Source of the DNA: Vibrio porteresiae DSM 19223
GTDB lineage: Bacteria; Pseudomonadota; Gammaproteobacteria; Enterobacterales; Vibrionaceae
Length of the DNA: 64,000 bases
Assembly: GCF_024347055.1 (NCBI RefSeq)
Contig: NZ_AP024896.1
Coordinates: 1,054,001 to 1,118,000 of the forward strand
Reading direction: 5' to 3'
Part shown: piece after piece, positions 44,190 through 53,395 of the stretch
Layout: the number at the start of each line of letters is the position of its first letter
How positions within the stretch are numbered: position 1 is the first letter of the stretch
Position numbers and translations under genes: made by a program
The notes under the pieces: model-generated
Seen by the model: the letters and a program-made list of their open reading frames with translations, nothing else
Database searches by the model: none
What the model was told of the DNA's origin: nothing

Positions 44190-45065
44190 CTAACCATTCC
44201 AGCTAGTTACACCGGATTGGGAGGCGATTCCCATCTTTTGGGCACACTTGGGATCGGTTGGAATATAGGCCAGCAACTGACCAACTGCACCACCGGAACA
44301 GTTACTCCAGTACTGCTGGCGTAGCTCCATTTGACCTAACGTTGCATGATGGTAGATACGCACCATCTCGTGTTTGGCTCTTACCGTGTGGCTTTTCCAC
44401 ACCTTAGCAAAGAGTTCGCTGCTACTGATAAGCTCAGCTAAACGTGCTTGCCACTCACGGTCAGAGACTCGCGATACCATCGCCGCTCGTACAAGCGCTG
44501 CCGAGTTTTGCATACATTGCATCAGCTCATCATCATTGGTCGCACCAAGCCATTGACGCCACTTCACATTATTCGCCATCAAACAAACGGTATTGCGCTG
44601 TTTAAGGTCAAGTGCGTTGACATCAAAGCCGACCATTTGGCAAAAAGCATCGTTGGCACGCAAAATGTCACGAAAATCATTGGTGAGCAGTGCTGGCAGT
44701 GGATTGACCGCAGCAAGCATTATTTCCAGTTCTGGTGAAAGGCACTGAGTCAAAATCTCTCGTTCAGCAAGGTCAATATGCCCTGAAAGCTGCAACAAAT
44801 AGCGGGTTTCACTTGGGTCGCATTGCAGTGCTTTGGCTATGTTACTCATCACCGTGTGCGATACCCGCTCTGCCTTGCCGCGCTCAAGCTTGGAGTACCA
44901 AACGGTGCTGATGTTAGCAAGCTCGGCGACATCTTCGCGACGCAAGCCGGGCGTACGCGAACGATAGGGTTTAATCATTCCTAGTGTTTCAGGCGCAATG
45001 CTGTTACGTTTGAGGCGCAGAAACTCGCCAAGTCGCTCACTTTGAGTCATTACATTTGTTGTCAT
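44190..45065 (-). CDS. XRE family regulator with MmyB-like ligand domain
   Basis: A 291-residue regulator. The helix-turn-helix region at ~38-65 reads TPGLRREDVAELANISTVWY then SKLERGKAERVS, the signature of the group whose C-terminal half is MmyB-like and binds small hydrophobic ligands. The C-terminal domain spans ~110-280. It is divergent from a DHA2-type efflux gene, which it probably represses. Confidence 0.9.
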   Translation of the reverse strand: MTTNVMTQSERLGEFLRLKRNSIAPETLGMIKPYRSRTPGLRREDVAELANISTVWYSKLERGKAERVSHTVMSNIAKALQCDPSETRYLLQLSGHIDLAEREILTQCLSPELEIMLAAVNPLPALLTNDFRDILRANDAFCQMVGFDVNALDLKQRNTVCLMANNVKWRQWLGATNDDELMQCMQNSAALVRAAMVSRVSDREWQARLAELISSSELFAKVWKSHTVRAKHEMVRIYHHATLGQMELRQQYWSNCSGGAVGQLLAYIPTDPKCAQKMGIASQSGVTSWNG

Positions 45066-45178
45066 ACACTCTATCCTAATACTCCCAGTACGTGTCTGAG
45101 CAGTTTCTAGTACACCTTTAATTTGAGTTAGATAATAGCATCTTGTTTTAATCTGTGGTGTTTCAAATGGAAGTCACA

Positions 45179-46618
45179 ATGTCAAAAAATCACTCGTTAT
45201 CTGCAGCAGGGCTGATCTTGCTCGTTGCAGGTCAATTAATGCCGCAAATGGATTTCTCCATCGTCAACGTCGCCCTTGATGCGATCAGCGTCTCTCTCGA
45301 TGCCAACAAAACTCAGCTCGGATTAATCGTCTCCCTCTATGGGCTTGCTTTTGCTGTCAGCCTTGCGATGAGCGGCCGCTTAGGCGACCGTTATGGACGA
45401 AAAAAGCTCTTTTTATACGGGATTGCAAGCTTTGCCGTCGCTTCGTTTATCTGCGGCCTTGCACCGACTATCTACTTATTGATTGGCGCGCGTATTTTGC
45501 AAGGGGTGGCAGCCGCCATGCTGATGCCGCAAATTCTCGCCACCATCCACGTGACCTTGCATGGCGAACGTCATTCCAAAGCGATTGGCATCTATGGTTC
45601 TGTGGGCGGATTGTCTTTCATTATTGGCCAAATTTTAGGTGGCTGGTTGGTTTCCGCCGACCTCTTTGGCTTAGGCTGGCGTAGCGTCTTTTACATCAAC
45701 TTGCCTATCTGCGCAGTCATACTCTATTACGGTCAAAAATGGATTCCAGAAACCAAAGAAGTCAGCAGCTTAAGTTTGGATTGGTTTGGCACGGGTTTAT
45801 TAGCCGTTATCGTCACCTTATTGCTTAGCTCTATATCTGCTGGCCCGGAATGGGGGTGGAATGCGGTGATCTGGGGTATGCTGGTCGCCACGCTGCCACT
45901 GATGTACTGGCTCTGGAAAGTGGAAGGCGCTAAGGAAGCCAAACAACAAGCGCCGCTGATGCCGCCTTCACTCCTAAGCCGACCAAAAGTGATCTTGGGC
46001 TGCGTGAGTTTGATGCTGCAAGTCGCCTCTTACGGTGGCTATATGTTTGTGGTCGCGCTCACGCTGCAATCGGGCTTTCATCTCTCTTCGATGAATTCAG
46101 GTAACGCTTTTATTGGTTTGGGGATCTCGTATTTCATAGGTTCACTCTACGCAGGCAAGCTCGCTAAGTGGTTTGATCGAATTCAGTTTAGTGGCGTTAT
46201 TGTGTGTGGCTCGCTCATGAACCTTGTGGGCTACGCGATGCTGATTCATCTCTTTAAACAAAGCAGCGATAACCTAACACCGTGGACATTGCTACTACCT
46301 ATGTTGATCATCGGGGTGGGTAACGCCTTTGCCGTCAATAGCTCGTTGCGTATTGGACTCGCTGATATTCCAGCAAAATTTGCGGGTATCGGCAGCGCCT
46401 TTATGACCACGTTGCAGCAAAGCGCCATCGCGTTAGGGACGGCTATTTGTGCCGCCTTCTACATTCAGAATCTGTCTGACAGTGATACGTTACACCTTGG
46501 GGGCTTACAAGCCGGACTGACCGTGGTCGCGGTGTTTATCGCTTTACTGTCGATCATTCACATTGTTTGCTCGGTGCGCGTGCTGCGCCAAGGGAAAGCA
46601 TCATTATCTAGAGAATAA
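45179..46618 (+). CDS. MFS transporter, DHA2 (EmrB/QacA) type
   Basis: A 479-residue efflux protein with about 14 membrane helices; GGAAG upstream selects the start at 45179 over in-frame codons at 45155 and 45167. Family signatures are MPQMDFSIVNVALDAI, the loop motif GRLGDRYGRKKLFL, and ARILQGVAAAMLMPQILATI for the antiporter motif C region. It likely exports drugs or toxic metabolites by proton antiport, under control of the divergent XRE gene. Confidence 0.92.
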   Translation: MSKNHSLSAAGLILLVAGQLMPQMDFSIVNVALDAISVSLDANKTQLGLIVSLYGLAFAVSLAMSGRLGDRYGRKKLFLYGIASFAVASFICGLAPTIYLLIGARILQGVAAAMLMPQILATIHVTLHGERHSKAIGIYGSVGGLSFIIGQILGGWLVSADLFGLGWRSVFYINLPICAVILYYGQKWIPETKEVSSLSLDWFGTGLLAVIVTLLLSSISAGPEWGWNAVIWGMLVATLPLMYWLWKVEGAKEAKQQAPLMPPSLLSRPKVILGCVSLMLQVASYGGYMFVVALTLQSGFHLSSMNSGNAFIGLGISYFIGSLYAGKLAKWFDRIQFSGVIVCGSLMNLVGYAMLIHLFKQSSDNLTPWTLLLPMLIIGVGNAFAVNSSLRIGLADIPAKFAGIGSAFMTTLQQSAIALGTAICAAFYIQNLSDSDTLHLGGLQAGLTVVAVFIALLSIIHIVCSVRVLRQGKASLSRE

Positions 46619-46696
46619 CGTGATCTAAACAGTTATGCGGTATTCCTAGCCAATCTTCTGCCCCACTCGTTTGGAAAAGCGATGTGGGGCGAATCA

Positions 46697-47188
46697 TCAC
46701 TCTTGCTCTTGGTGATAAATACGCATGCCACGCCCTTGATAATTGGCGAGCGCATAAGGATGATCGAGCGAGCAAGTGTGGACCCAAACTCGAGAAACAT
46801 TCCCCCAAGCCCACGCAGCTTCTATGGCATGAGAGAGCAAATACCCACCAAAGCCTTGATTGAGAAAATCAGGTGCTAAGCCAAAATAGACAATCTCGAC
46901 TGCGTTATCTGCCTGTTTTTGCAGCTCAAAATAGCCGGCAATACTGCCTTTGCTATACGCCACCCAGGTTCGCAAGTTATCAGCGTGAGCGTATTCTTGC
47001 CACTGCTCAGGAGACTGGCTAAGTTTGTCGGTCCAGTGCCAAGGCTCACCAATCAACTGGTAAAGGAATCGGTTGAAGCGGTAGTTTTTGACCTCGACTT
47101 CACTTATCAGCAGATTCTCTGGACGAGGTTTGGTCTTGAGTTGAGTGACTTTGGTCATCTCAAGATAATAGGTAGTCACAGGCTCCAT
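46697..47188 (-). CDS. GNAT family N-acetyltransferase
   Basis: A 163-residue enzyme. The acetyl-CoA-binding region is EIVYFGLAPDFLNQGFGGYL, with the Q/R-x2-G-x-G/A-like loop slightly varied (NQGFGGYL), then VSRVWVHTCSLDHPYALANY. Substrate is unknown. It converges with the efflux gene. Confidence 0.85.
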   Translation of the reverse strand: MEPVTTYYLEMTKVTQLKTKPRPENLLISEVEVKNYRFNRFLYQLIGEPWHWTDKLSQSPEQWQEYAHADNLRTWVAYSKGSIAGYFELQKQADNAVEIVYFGLAPDFLNQGFGGYLLSHAIEAAWAWGNVSRVWVHTCSLDHPYALANYQGRGMRIYHQEQE

Positions 47189-47359
47189 GTTTTGTTATCC
47201 ATTGCACGCGAGAAATGAGCCGTCATCCTACTGATAAGGATGAAAAAGAACAAGTGTTCAGCCTATTGTCGGTGCCGAGCATAGGCATCACCACGCGATT
47301 TAGGTATCCTACCTTACTTGAAACGGTTTATAAGCAAACAAGGTCATAAGGAAGCCAGC

Positions 47360-48100
47360 ATGAAAATTGATGTGATAGGTTGTGGCAGTGCATTGAGTAC
47401 AAAATTAAACACCTCCGCCATCCTAGTGGAAGATAACACGCAATGCTGGTTGGTTGACTGCGGCCCCACGATTCCACGCGCCTTGTGGCAACGCAAGTTG
47501 GATATTAACCAGATTCAAGTCATTTATTTTACGCACATTCATCCTGATCATTGCGCTGGTTTACCTGCCTTACTGGGTCAATGGCGTTCTTTTAAGCGCT
47601 CAGCACCTTTGACTATTTATTGCCAAAAGCCGCAGCAAGCAAGCCTTGAACAACTGGTCAGCCTTGCCAGTTGGCCCGATAAAGATTGGCCATTTCCGAT
47701 CACATGGCGCACGATTGAAGACCAATTTCAGCATGAAAACTGGCAATTAGAGAGCGCAGCGACGCAGCACGAAGTGCCGAATCGCGCCCTATTGATCAAT
47801 AACGGCGAATTTAGCCTGTTTTATAGTGGTGATGGCAGGCCAACGAAATCCTCCATCGCGCTCATGCGCAAAGCGCAACTGATTTTCCAAGAATGCGCCT
47901 GTTTTGATGCTCTGCCAGAGAGCTCATCCCATGGTGATTACCCTCAATCCCTTGCGTTGTATAAAGAGCTCGGAGAAAAGCCGATGTATCTTTACCACTG
48001 TTGGGATGAGTATCGCGAAGCGATTGAGCAAGCGGTTAAACAGGAAGCACATCTGCATGTTAGCGACGATGGATTAGTGCTCACGAGCGCAGAATGGTGA
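47360..48100 (+). CDS. Metallo-beta-lactamase fold hydrolase (RNase Z-like)
   Basis: A 246-residue cytoplasmic hydrolase. AAGGAAG precedes the start at 47360. Metal-binding motifs are THIHPDHCAGLP (HxHxDH), TQHEVPNRAL, YSGDGRPT (bridging Asp) and a late HCWDEYR. The opening VIGCGSALSTKLNTSAIL is typical of the RNase Z/phosphodiesterase branch. A specific substrate cannot be named. Confidence 0.88.
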   Translation: MKIDVIGCGSALSTKLNTSAILVEDNTQCWLVDCGPTIPRALWQRKLDINQIQVIYFTHIHPDHCAGLPALLGQWRSFKRSAPLTIYCQKPQQASLEQLVSLASWPDKDWPFPITWRTIEDQFQHENWQLESAATQHEVPNRALLINNGEFSLFYSGDGRPTKSSIALMRKAQLIFQECACFDALPESSSHGDYPQSLALYKELGEKPMYLYHCWDEYREAIEQAVKQEAHLHVSDDGLVLTSAEW

Positions 48101-48107
48101 TCAAAAA

Positions 48108-48138
48108 AAGGATCGATTTACATTGTAAAACGATCCTT
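48108..48138 (-). terminator. Terminator of the 4HB-type receptor gene
   Basis: A 15-base stem starting AAGGATCG with a single mismatch and a one-base centre is followed on the minus strand by seven T residues. Confidence 0.85.
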
Positions 48139-48219
48139 CGCATTGAGGTAAAAACTGACCCTTCACTTGGTTAATCAACGCCCTACCCTTAAGAGTTTAT
48201 GGTAACGAGCGACAGCGCA

Positions 48220-49926
48220 CTATCCAGCTAAACGCTCGTTAACTTTAAACTTGTGCATTAGCTCGCGTAGCGCATTGGCTTGAATGGCCAAATCTTCACT
48301 CGCTTGCGCCGTTTCACGGGTACTGTGCAACACATGCTCCCCTGACTCACGAATGCCCTCTAGGTTGTGACTGATCTCATTGGAAGCCACCGACTGCTGT
48401 TCACTGGCGGCGGCGACTTGAATATTGGCTTCCGCCAATAGCCCAATCGCAGAGGCAATCTCATTAAACTGCATTTTGGCGGTTTCAATGTGGGACGAGG
48501 TTTGATTGATCACACTGTCACTCATATCAATCGTCTGTGCTGCCACTTGGGTGTTCTTCACTAACATATTGATTAAATCAACAATTTCATGAGTCGCTTG
48601 TTGACTACGTGAAGCAAGTGCTCGCACTTCATCAGCCACCACAGCAAATCCTCTTCCTTGTTCACCAGCGCGAGCCGCTTCAATAGAAGCGTTGAGCGCC
48701 AACAAGTTGGTTTGTTCAGAAATGCCATCCACCACTTGCACGAAGTTCTGGATTTTCTGCGTGCTGTCTTGTAACGCAGTGACCATCTCTTGACAGCGTT
48801 TACCTTGTTCAATGAGTTTCATTGAGAGTGCTTGGGTCTCTTCTACGGTTTCACAACCTTGTTTGGCACTGTGGTCCACTTTGTCGGTCGTTGCTGCTGC
48901 CCCTTCGGCGTTACTTGCCACTTGCGTAATGGTCGCTGCCATTTGTGTCATCGCAGAGGCGACCATTTCGGTGTTTTGCTGCTGCATGGTCATGGCTTTT
49001 CTATTGATTTCCGCCACTTCAGAAAGCTCAACTACTGTGGCCGCAATATTGTCTGCTCGTCCCATCACTTCACCGACCAAACGGCTCAATGAGTCACAGA
49101 CAATATTCATACATTTCAGAAGCTTGCCTACTTCATCATTCGAGGTAACATCGACGTGCTGATCAAAGTTACCTTTGGCCATCTGCTCGGCAATTGACGC
49201 TGCTTTGTTGACCCCTTTGACGATGGCACGACTAAACAGGAGGCCACAGCAAAGGCCAAAGATGATGGAACAGGCAGAGATGATAATCATATTGGTTAGG
49301 GCTTCATGCTCTTCTAACTCAGTGATTTCAACCGCACGTGCCGTTGCCGCTTCTAAACGAATCAAAAACGAAGCCAGCTCTTTATCCAGTTTCTCTTGCT
49401 GCACTTCCAATTCATGAGCCGCACTGGCTAATGTAGCCACATCTTTATTTGCTTTAAGTTCATCGAGTATAAAAAACAGTGCCTTTTCATACTCTTTATG
49501 ATGATCAATGATGACCGCCAAATCGTTATTGAGCGATGTTAATCGATCACGCATTTTAGAGGTAAATGCATGCTCTATGGAATTTTCTAACAGGGTCTTA
49601 GCAACCAACACTTTTTCATCAAAATAGAGCGAATTTGATCGTATAACTGAATAGTATTCGTTCAGCTCAGTTGCTCCTTCTTCTGTTGGTACGGTTCGGA
49701 TTCTTAGCAGTTTTTCTAAATAGATTGCGCCTTGTAATTGCTTAGTTGTGATCTCACTGGTGAGCTTTACCAATGGGATATTCTCTTTGGCAATTACATC
49801 AATCTCGGTAGCCACACGCTGCATTTTAAAAACAGCATAGCCTGATACACAAATCAGTAGCGCTAGTAATAGGATTACCAACCCAACCAATTTTTGTGTG
49901 ATAGACAAATTTTTGAACCAGTGCAT
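48220..49926 (-). CDS. Methyl-accepting chemotaxis protein, four-helix-bundle sensor
   Basis: A 568-residue receptor. The first membrane helix is at ~12-30, a helical periplasmic domain at ~31-205 has the four-helix-bundle look, and the second helix is at ~207-235. HAMP follows, then the signalling domain with hairpin SEQTNLLALNASIEAARAGE and GRGFAVVADEVRALA. No pentapeptide CheR tether is seen at the C-terminus. Confidence 0.94.
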   Translation of the reverse strand: MHWFKNLSITQKLVGLVILLLALLICVSGYAVFKMQRVATEIDVIAKENIPLVKLTSEITTKQLQGAIYLEKLLRIRTVPTEEGATELNEYYSVIRSNSLYFDEKVLVAKTLLENSIEHAFTSKMRDRLTSLNNDLAVIIDHHKEYEKALFFILDELKANKDVATLASAAHELEVQQEKLDKELASFLIRLEAATARAVEITELEEHEALTNMIIISACSIIFGLCCGLLFSRAIVKGVNKAASIAEQMAKGNFDQHVDVTSNDEVGKLLKCMNIVCDSLSRLVGEVMGRADNIAATVVELSEVAEINRKAMTMQQQNTEMVASAMTQMAATITQVASNAEGAAATTDKVDHSAKQGCETVEETQALSMKLIEQGKRCQEMVTALQDSTQKIQNFVQVVDGISEQTNLLALNASIEAARAGEQGRGFAVVADEVRALASRSQQATHEIVDLINMLVKNTQVAAQTIDMSDSVINQTSSHIETAKMQFNEIASAIGLLAEANIQVAAASEQQSVASNEISHNLEGIRESGEHVLHSTRETAQASEDLAIQANALRELMHKFKVNERLAG

Positions 49927-50292
49927 GTCTCAATCCTTAGAAATCCAGCATTTCGAGTAAGCATAGTTTATATAGCGTCTTATTTTGCTCGCCTGCTGGG
50001 CCTTATTATCACACCCAGTATCAAATACGTGGGTTGAGCAACATTTACGCAACATTTTGTAATCGATTGCACTCATAAAGTGTGCAGTTGGTAAAACTCG
50101 CTATGGAAGGTTTTCATGATTACAACCAAAATGCTGTGTTTATCACGAAACCACTTTCACATGATCTTCCCATTTTCATTAAACTTAGCAGCAATTTGCC
50201 ACTTCGGTCGTGAATTATTGAAGTCTCTCCTTTTGGGGTAGAAATTTGCTAAACTAGCGTCTCATTTTCTCGAAAAATCAAAAGATAAGAGT
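49927..50292. other. Intergenic region, no gene seen
   Basis: About 365 bases between divergent receptor and glycosylase genes. It must hold both promoters. I see no strong boxes or repeats. Confidence 0.5.
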
Positions 50293-50979
50293 ATGACCGT
50301 AGAAAAATTTGATTCTATTTATCAACGGGCCGTAGAACGCAAAGGGGGAATTAAACCGTTAGAAGCGCTGCTACGCCCTTCTCTGTCCTCAGCGCAAGTT
50401 GCTGCCATTCCCGATGACCGTTGGCTCGCAGCGTTTACGATGAAGGTGTTTCAGTGCGGCATTCAATGGAAAGTGGTCAGTGACAAATGGCCAAACTTTG
50501 AGGAGTTGTTTTTTCAATTTCGTCTTGAGCCACTATTGATGCAGCCTGATGAAGCATGGGAAGAAAAGGCAGCAAACCCTGGCATCATTCGCTATCTGCC
50601 TAAGGTCATGACCATTCCGGCTAACGCACAGATGATTTTCGATATCCGTTTAGAACATGGGTCGTTTGGTGCTTGGGCGGCGCAGTTTCCCAAAGAGCGA
50701 ATCGTCGATCTCTGGCTGCATCTCAAAAATCATGGTCAACGCCTTGGTGGTAACACTGGGCCATATGCACTGCGCCAGTTGGGTGTCGATACGTTTTTGT
50801 TTACCCAAGATGTGGAAGCCTATTTGCGCGCCACTAAAGTGCTGGAAGGCGGTAAAACCAGTAAACGCGCTCTGTATGCCACCAATGATGCGTTCGCCCA
50901 ATGGCATGCCGATTCTGGACGTTCTTTAGCCGAGATAAGTCAAATCATCGCTTACTCAACGGGTGATAATTACGCTTAA
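50293..50979 (+). CDS. DNA-3-methyladenine glycosylase I family protein
   Basis: A 228-residue protein of the Tag superfamily (helix-hairpin-helix glycosylases). Recognisable parts are the helix around WLAAFTMKVFQCGIQWKVV, the segment FPKERIVDLWLHLKN, and NTGPYALRQLGVDTFLFTQDVEAYL. It lacks the N-terminal Cys and the His/Cys zinc ligands of E. coli Tag and is longer (228 versus 187 residues), so it is a divergent member that may excise a different lesion. Confidence 0.78.
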   Translation: MTVEKFDSIYQRAVERKGGIKPLEALLRPSLSSAQVAAIPDDRWLAAFTMKVFQCGIQWKVVSDKWPNFEELFFQFRLEPLLMQPDEAWEEKAANPGIIRYLPKVMTIPANAQMIFDIRLEHGSFGAWAAQFPKERIVDLWLHLKNHGQRLGGNTGPYALRQLGVDTFLFTQDVEAYLRATKVLEGGKTSKRALYATNDAFAQWHADSGRSLAEISQIIAYSTGDNYA

Positions 50980-51021
50980 GAGTGTCAGCAGCTGAAATAC
51001 CGAGAGAAGGGGGGAAATAAA

Positions 51022-51059
51022 AACCCCCTAATCTCCATCGGGGTAGAGAAAAGGGGGTT
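51022..51059. terminator. Bidirectional terminator between the glycosylase and ackA genes
   Basis: AACCCCCT and AGGGGGTT form the outer stem with a TCTC/GAGA inner pair. A residues precede it and TTAGGGTTTT follows. Confidence 0.75.
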
Positions 51060-51085
51060 AGGGTTTTACTGGAGTTGTGGAGCAA

Positions 51086-52282
51086 TTACAGTAAATTTAC
51101 ACAGTCTTGAGCGATAACCAATTCTTCGTTAGTTGGAATAACCATCGCTACAGCGCCCATCACTTCAGATTTAGCGATGATGCCTGACTGACCAAAGCGT
51201 GCTGCTTCGTTGCCTTTTTCATCTTCAACGAAACCAAACACTTTGAGGTAATTCAATACTTCGTGACGTACTGGCAGAGAGTTTTCGCCGATACCACCAG
51301 TAAATACGATAGCGTCTAGGCCTTCACCCACAGACACCATGTATGATGCAATGTATTTTGCAACACGGTAGTTAAATACGTCGAACGCCAATTTTGCACG
51401 TTCATCACCTGCTTCCATCGCTTCTTGAATGCCGCGAGCGTCGCTGGTTTTACCAGACAGACCAAGGAAACCAGATTTTTTGTTCAATGTAGTAAAGATT
51501 TTTTCTTGATCCCAACCTTTACGCATTAGGAATTCGATAACGCTTGGGTCTAGGTCACCACAACGAGTACCCATCATCAAGCCAGCTAGCGGAGTAAGAC
51601 CCATTGAAGTGTCAACGCTTTCGCCATTTTTCACTGCTGTGATTGAAGCACCGTTACCAAGGTGAACAGTGATCACATTGCAATCTGTTGCTGATTTGCC
51701 TAGTACTTTTGCAGCTTCACGACTTACGAAGTAGTGGCTAGTACCGTGTGCACCGTAACGGCGAACTTTGTATTCGTCGTAGATTTCGTGTGGTAAAGCG
51801 TACATAAACGCTTTAGCAGGCATAGTTTGGTGGAATGCAGTATCGAAAATCGCAAACTGAGGTAGAGATGGGAACACTTCCATCGCAGCACGGATACCAT
51901 CAGCGTTTGCTTTGTTGTGTAGCGGAGCAAGCTCAGCTAGACGTTCGATTTCAGCAACTACTTCTTCATTCACACGTACAGTGCCTTTGAATGCTTCGCC
52001 ACCAGCAACAACACGGTGACCTACAGCAACGAATTTTTCGCTTAGACCAAGAGTATCAAGAAGTTTAACAATGCGTTCAAACGCATACTGGTGGTGGTCG
52101 CCACCTGCTGGGATTGCTTCTGCAGTTTTCTCACCTTGGTACTTCCAGCTGATCGCAGCTTCTGGCAGACCAAAGCATTCACCAAGACCACTGACTACTG
52201 CATCACCGGTTTCTGGATCGATGACAGCAAATTTTAGCGAGGAGCTACCAGAGTTGATGACCAACACATAAGAATTCGACAT
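51086..52282 (-). CDS. ackA: Acetate kinase
   Basis: A 398-residue ASKHA-fold kinase: VLVINSGSSSLKFAV at the N-terminus, GHRVVAGGEAF, FDTAFHQTMP (catalytic Asp), RRYGAHGTSH, HLGNGASITA, TPLAGLMMGTRCGD and FTGGIGENS. It interconverts acetate plus ATP with acetyl phosphate. The phosphotransacetylase gene pta is not adjacent, so this is probably a second, separately regulated ackA like that on Vibrio chromosome II. Acetyl phosphate could also feed the many receiver domains of the cell. Confidence 0.96.
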   Translation of the reverse strand: MSNSYVLVINSGSSSLKFAVIDPETGDAVVSGLGECFGLPEAAISWKYQGEKTAEAIPAGGDHHQYAFERIVKLLDTLGLSEKFVAVGHRVVAGGEAFKGTVRVNEEVVAEIERLAELAPLHNKANADGIRAAMEVFPSLPQFAIFDTAFHQTMPAKAFMYALPHEIYDEYKVRRYGAHGTSHYFVSREAAKVLGKSATDCNVITVHLGNGASITAVKNGESVDTSMGLTPLAGLMMGTRCGDLDPSVIEFLMRKGWDQEKIFTTLNKKSGFLGLSGKTSDARGIQEAMEAGDERAKLAFDVFNYRVAKYIASYMVSVGEGLDAIVFTGGIGENSLPVRHEVLNYLKVFGFVEDEKGNEAARFGQSGIIAKSEVMGAVAMVIPTNEELVIAQDCVNLL

Positions 52283-52555
52283 GGTGCTATATCCTGTTTC
52301 TGAGTATGGTTTGAAGCGAGCGCTTCTCCGTTTTGTAGTCTACCATTATTCAATAATTTTTGAATCTTTCAACTTTGTTTTTATTTTTTCTACAAAACAA
52401 ACAGTTTTTTCTTGATCTCCGACAAGTATTCAAATTTTTTTGAGGGTGAAATTAATTAATTTATAGTCTATTGCACGCATAAAAATGAGTTTAACTCTAT
52501 CAGCTCTCGTGAATATTTGTGTGACTTTTCAATTGATAATATCAACCAATAACAT
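52283..52555. other. ackA promoter region, no gene seen
   Basis: With the following terminator this makes ~350 bases. It is highly AT-rich near the ackA start (runs of T around 52360-52450). No confident operator is seen. Confidence 0.45.
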
Positions 52556-52580
52556 GACAAAAGGGCTCAAATGAGCCCTT
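52556..52580 (-). terminator. Terminator of the vct operon
   Basis: AAGGGCTCA and TGAGCCCTT (52561-52580) form a nine-base stem with a two-base loop. On the minus strand it is followed by TTGT. Confidence 0.7.
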
Positions 52581-52634
52581 AGTCTTGCGTGGTGTATCTG
52601 TCCACATCCACTCTAGTGACATGGTAACGCGATT

Positions 52635-53393
52635 TTAGGTGTAATAGAGACACATACGTTTCCCATCTTGCTCTATCACTTTGAACGGCGTTTCGTAAAT
52701 TTCGCTCAGCACCGCTTCATCAATCACTTCATGCACGGCGCCTGTTGCCACCACCTCACCCCGTTTTAAGGCGATGATGGTATCGGAGTAACACGAGGCA
52801 AAGTTAATGTCATGAATCACAATCACTACCGCCTTTTGCCATTCATGGGCTAGGCGACGAATGGTCGCCATGATTTTTAACGAGTGCTTAATGTCTAGGT
52901 TATTGAGCGGCTCATCTAAAAAGATGTAGTCGGTATCTTGAGCCATGACCATGGCGATAAAGGCCATTTGTCGTTGCCCACCACTCAGCTCATCAAGATA
53001 TTGGTGTTGGATCTCTTTAATGCCAAGATAATCAAGCGCTTGATCCACCACTTGGTTATCTTCTGCGGTTAATTTGCCCTGCGAGTGAGGAAAACGGCCA
53101 AAGCACACCAGTTCGCGAATGGTAAACCGCATGGTGATGTTATTGGCTTGGCGCAGTACAGAAAGGCGCTTGGCAAGGGCTTTGGTATCCCACTCCACCA
53201 GCTCTTTACTATCAATCCACACTTGACCTTCATCGCGGCTAATCAGGCGGCTTGCCATCGACAACAGCGTACTTTTACCAGCCCCGTTAGGACCAATAAT
53301 CGAGGTGACCTTACCTTTTTCAAATTCAGCGCTTGCTTGATGAACCACTTTCTTCTGGCCGAAGAGTTTGGTCAGCTTATCGAGTTTGATCAT
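52635..53393 (-). CDS. vctC: Iron-siderophore ABC transporter ATPase
   Basis: A 252-residue ATPase of the FepC/FhuC family. Walker A is GPNGAGKSTLL, signature LSGGQRQMAFI, Walker B YIFLDEPLNNLD and switch VIHDINFA. It begins two bases after the second permease. The operon order binding protein, permease, permease, ATPase equals vctP-D-G-C of V. cholerae, which imports ferric catechol siderophores such as vibriobactin and enterobactin. Confidence 0.9.
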   Translation of the reverse strand: MIKLDKLTKLFGQKKVVHQASAEFEKGKVTSIIGPNGAGKSTLLSMASRLISRDEGQVWIDSKELVEWDTKALAKRLSVLRQANNITMRFTIRELVCFGRFPHSQGKLTAEDNQVVDQALDYLGIKEIQHQYLDELSGGQRQMAFIAMVMAQDTDYIFLDEPLNNLDIKHSLKIMATIRRLAHEWQKAVVIVIHDINFASCYSDTIIALKRGEVVATGAVHEVIDEAVLSEIYETPFKVIEQDGKRMCLYYT

Positions 53394-53395
53394 AA

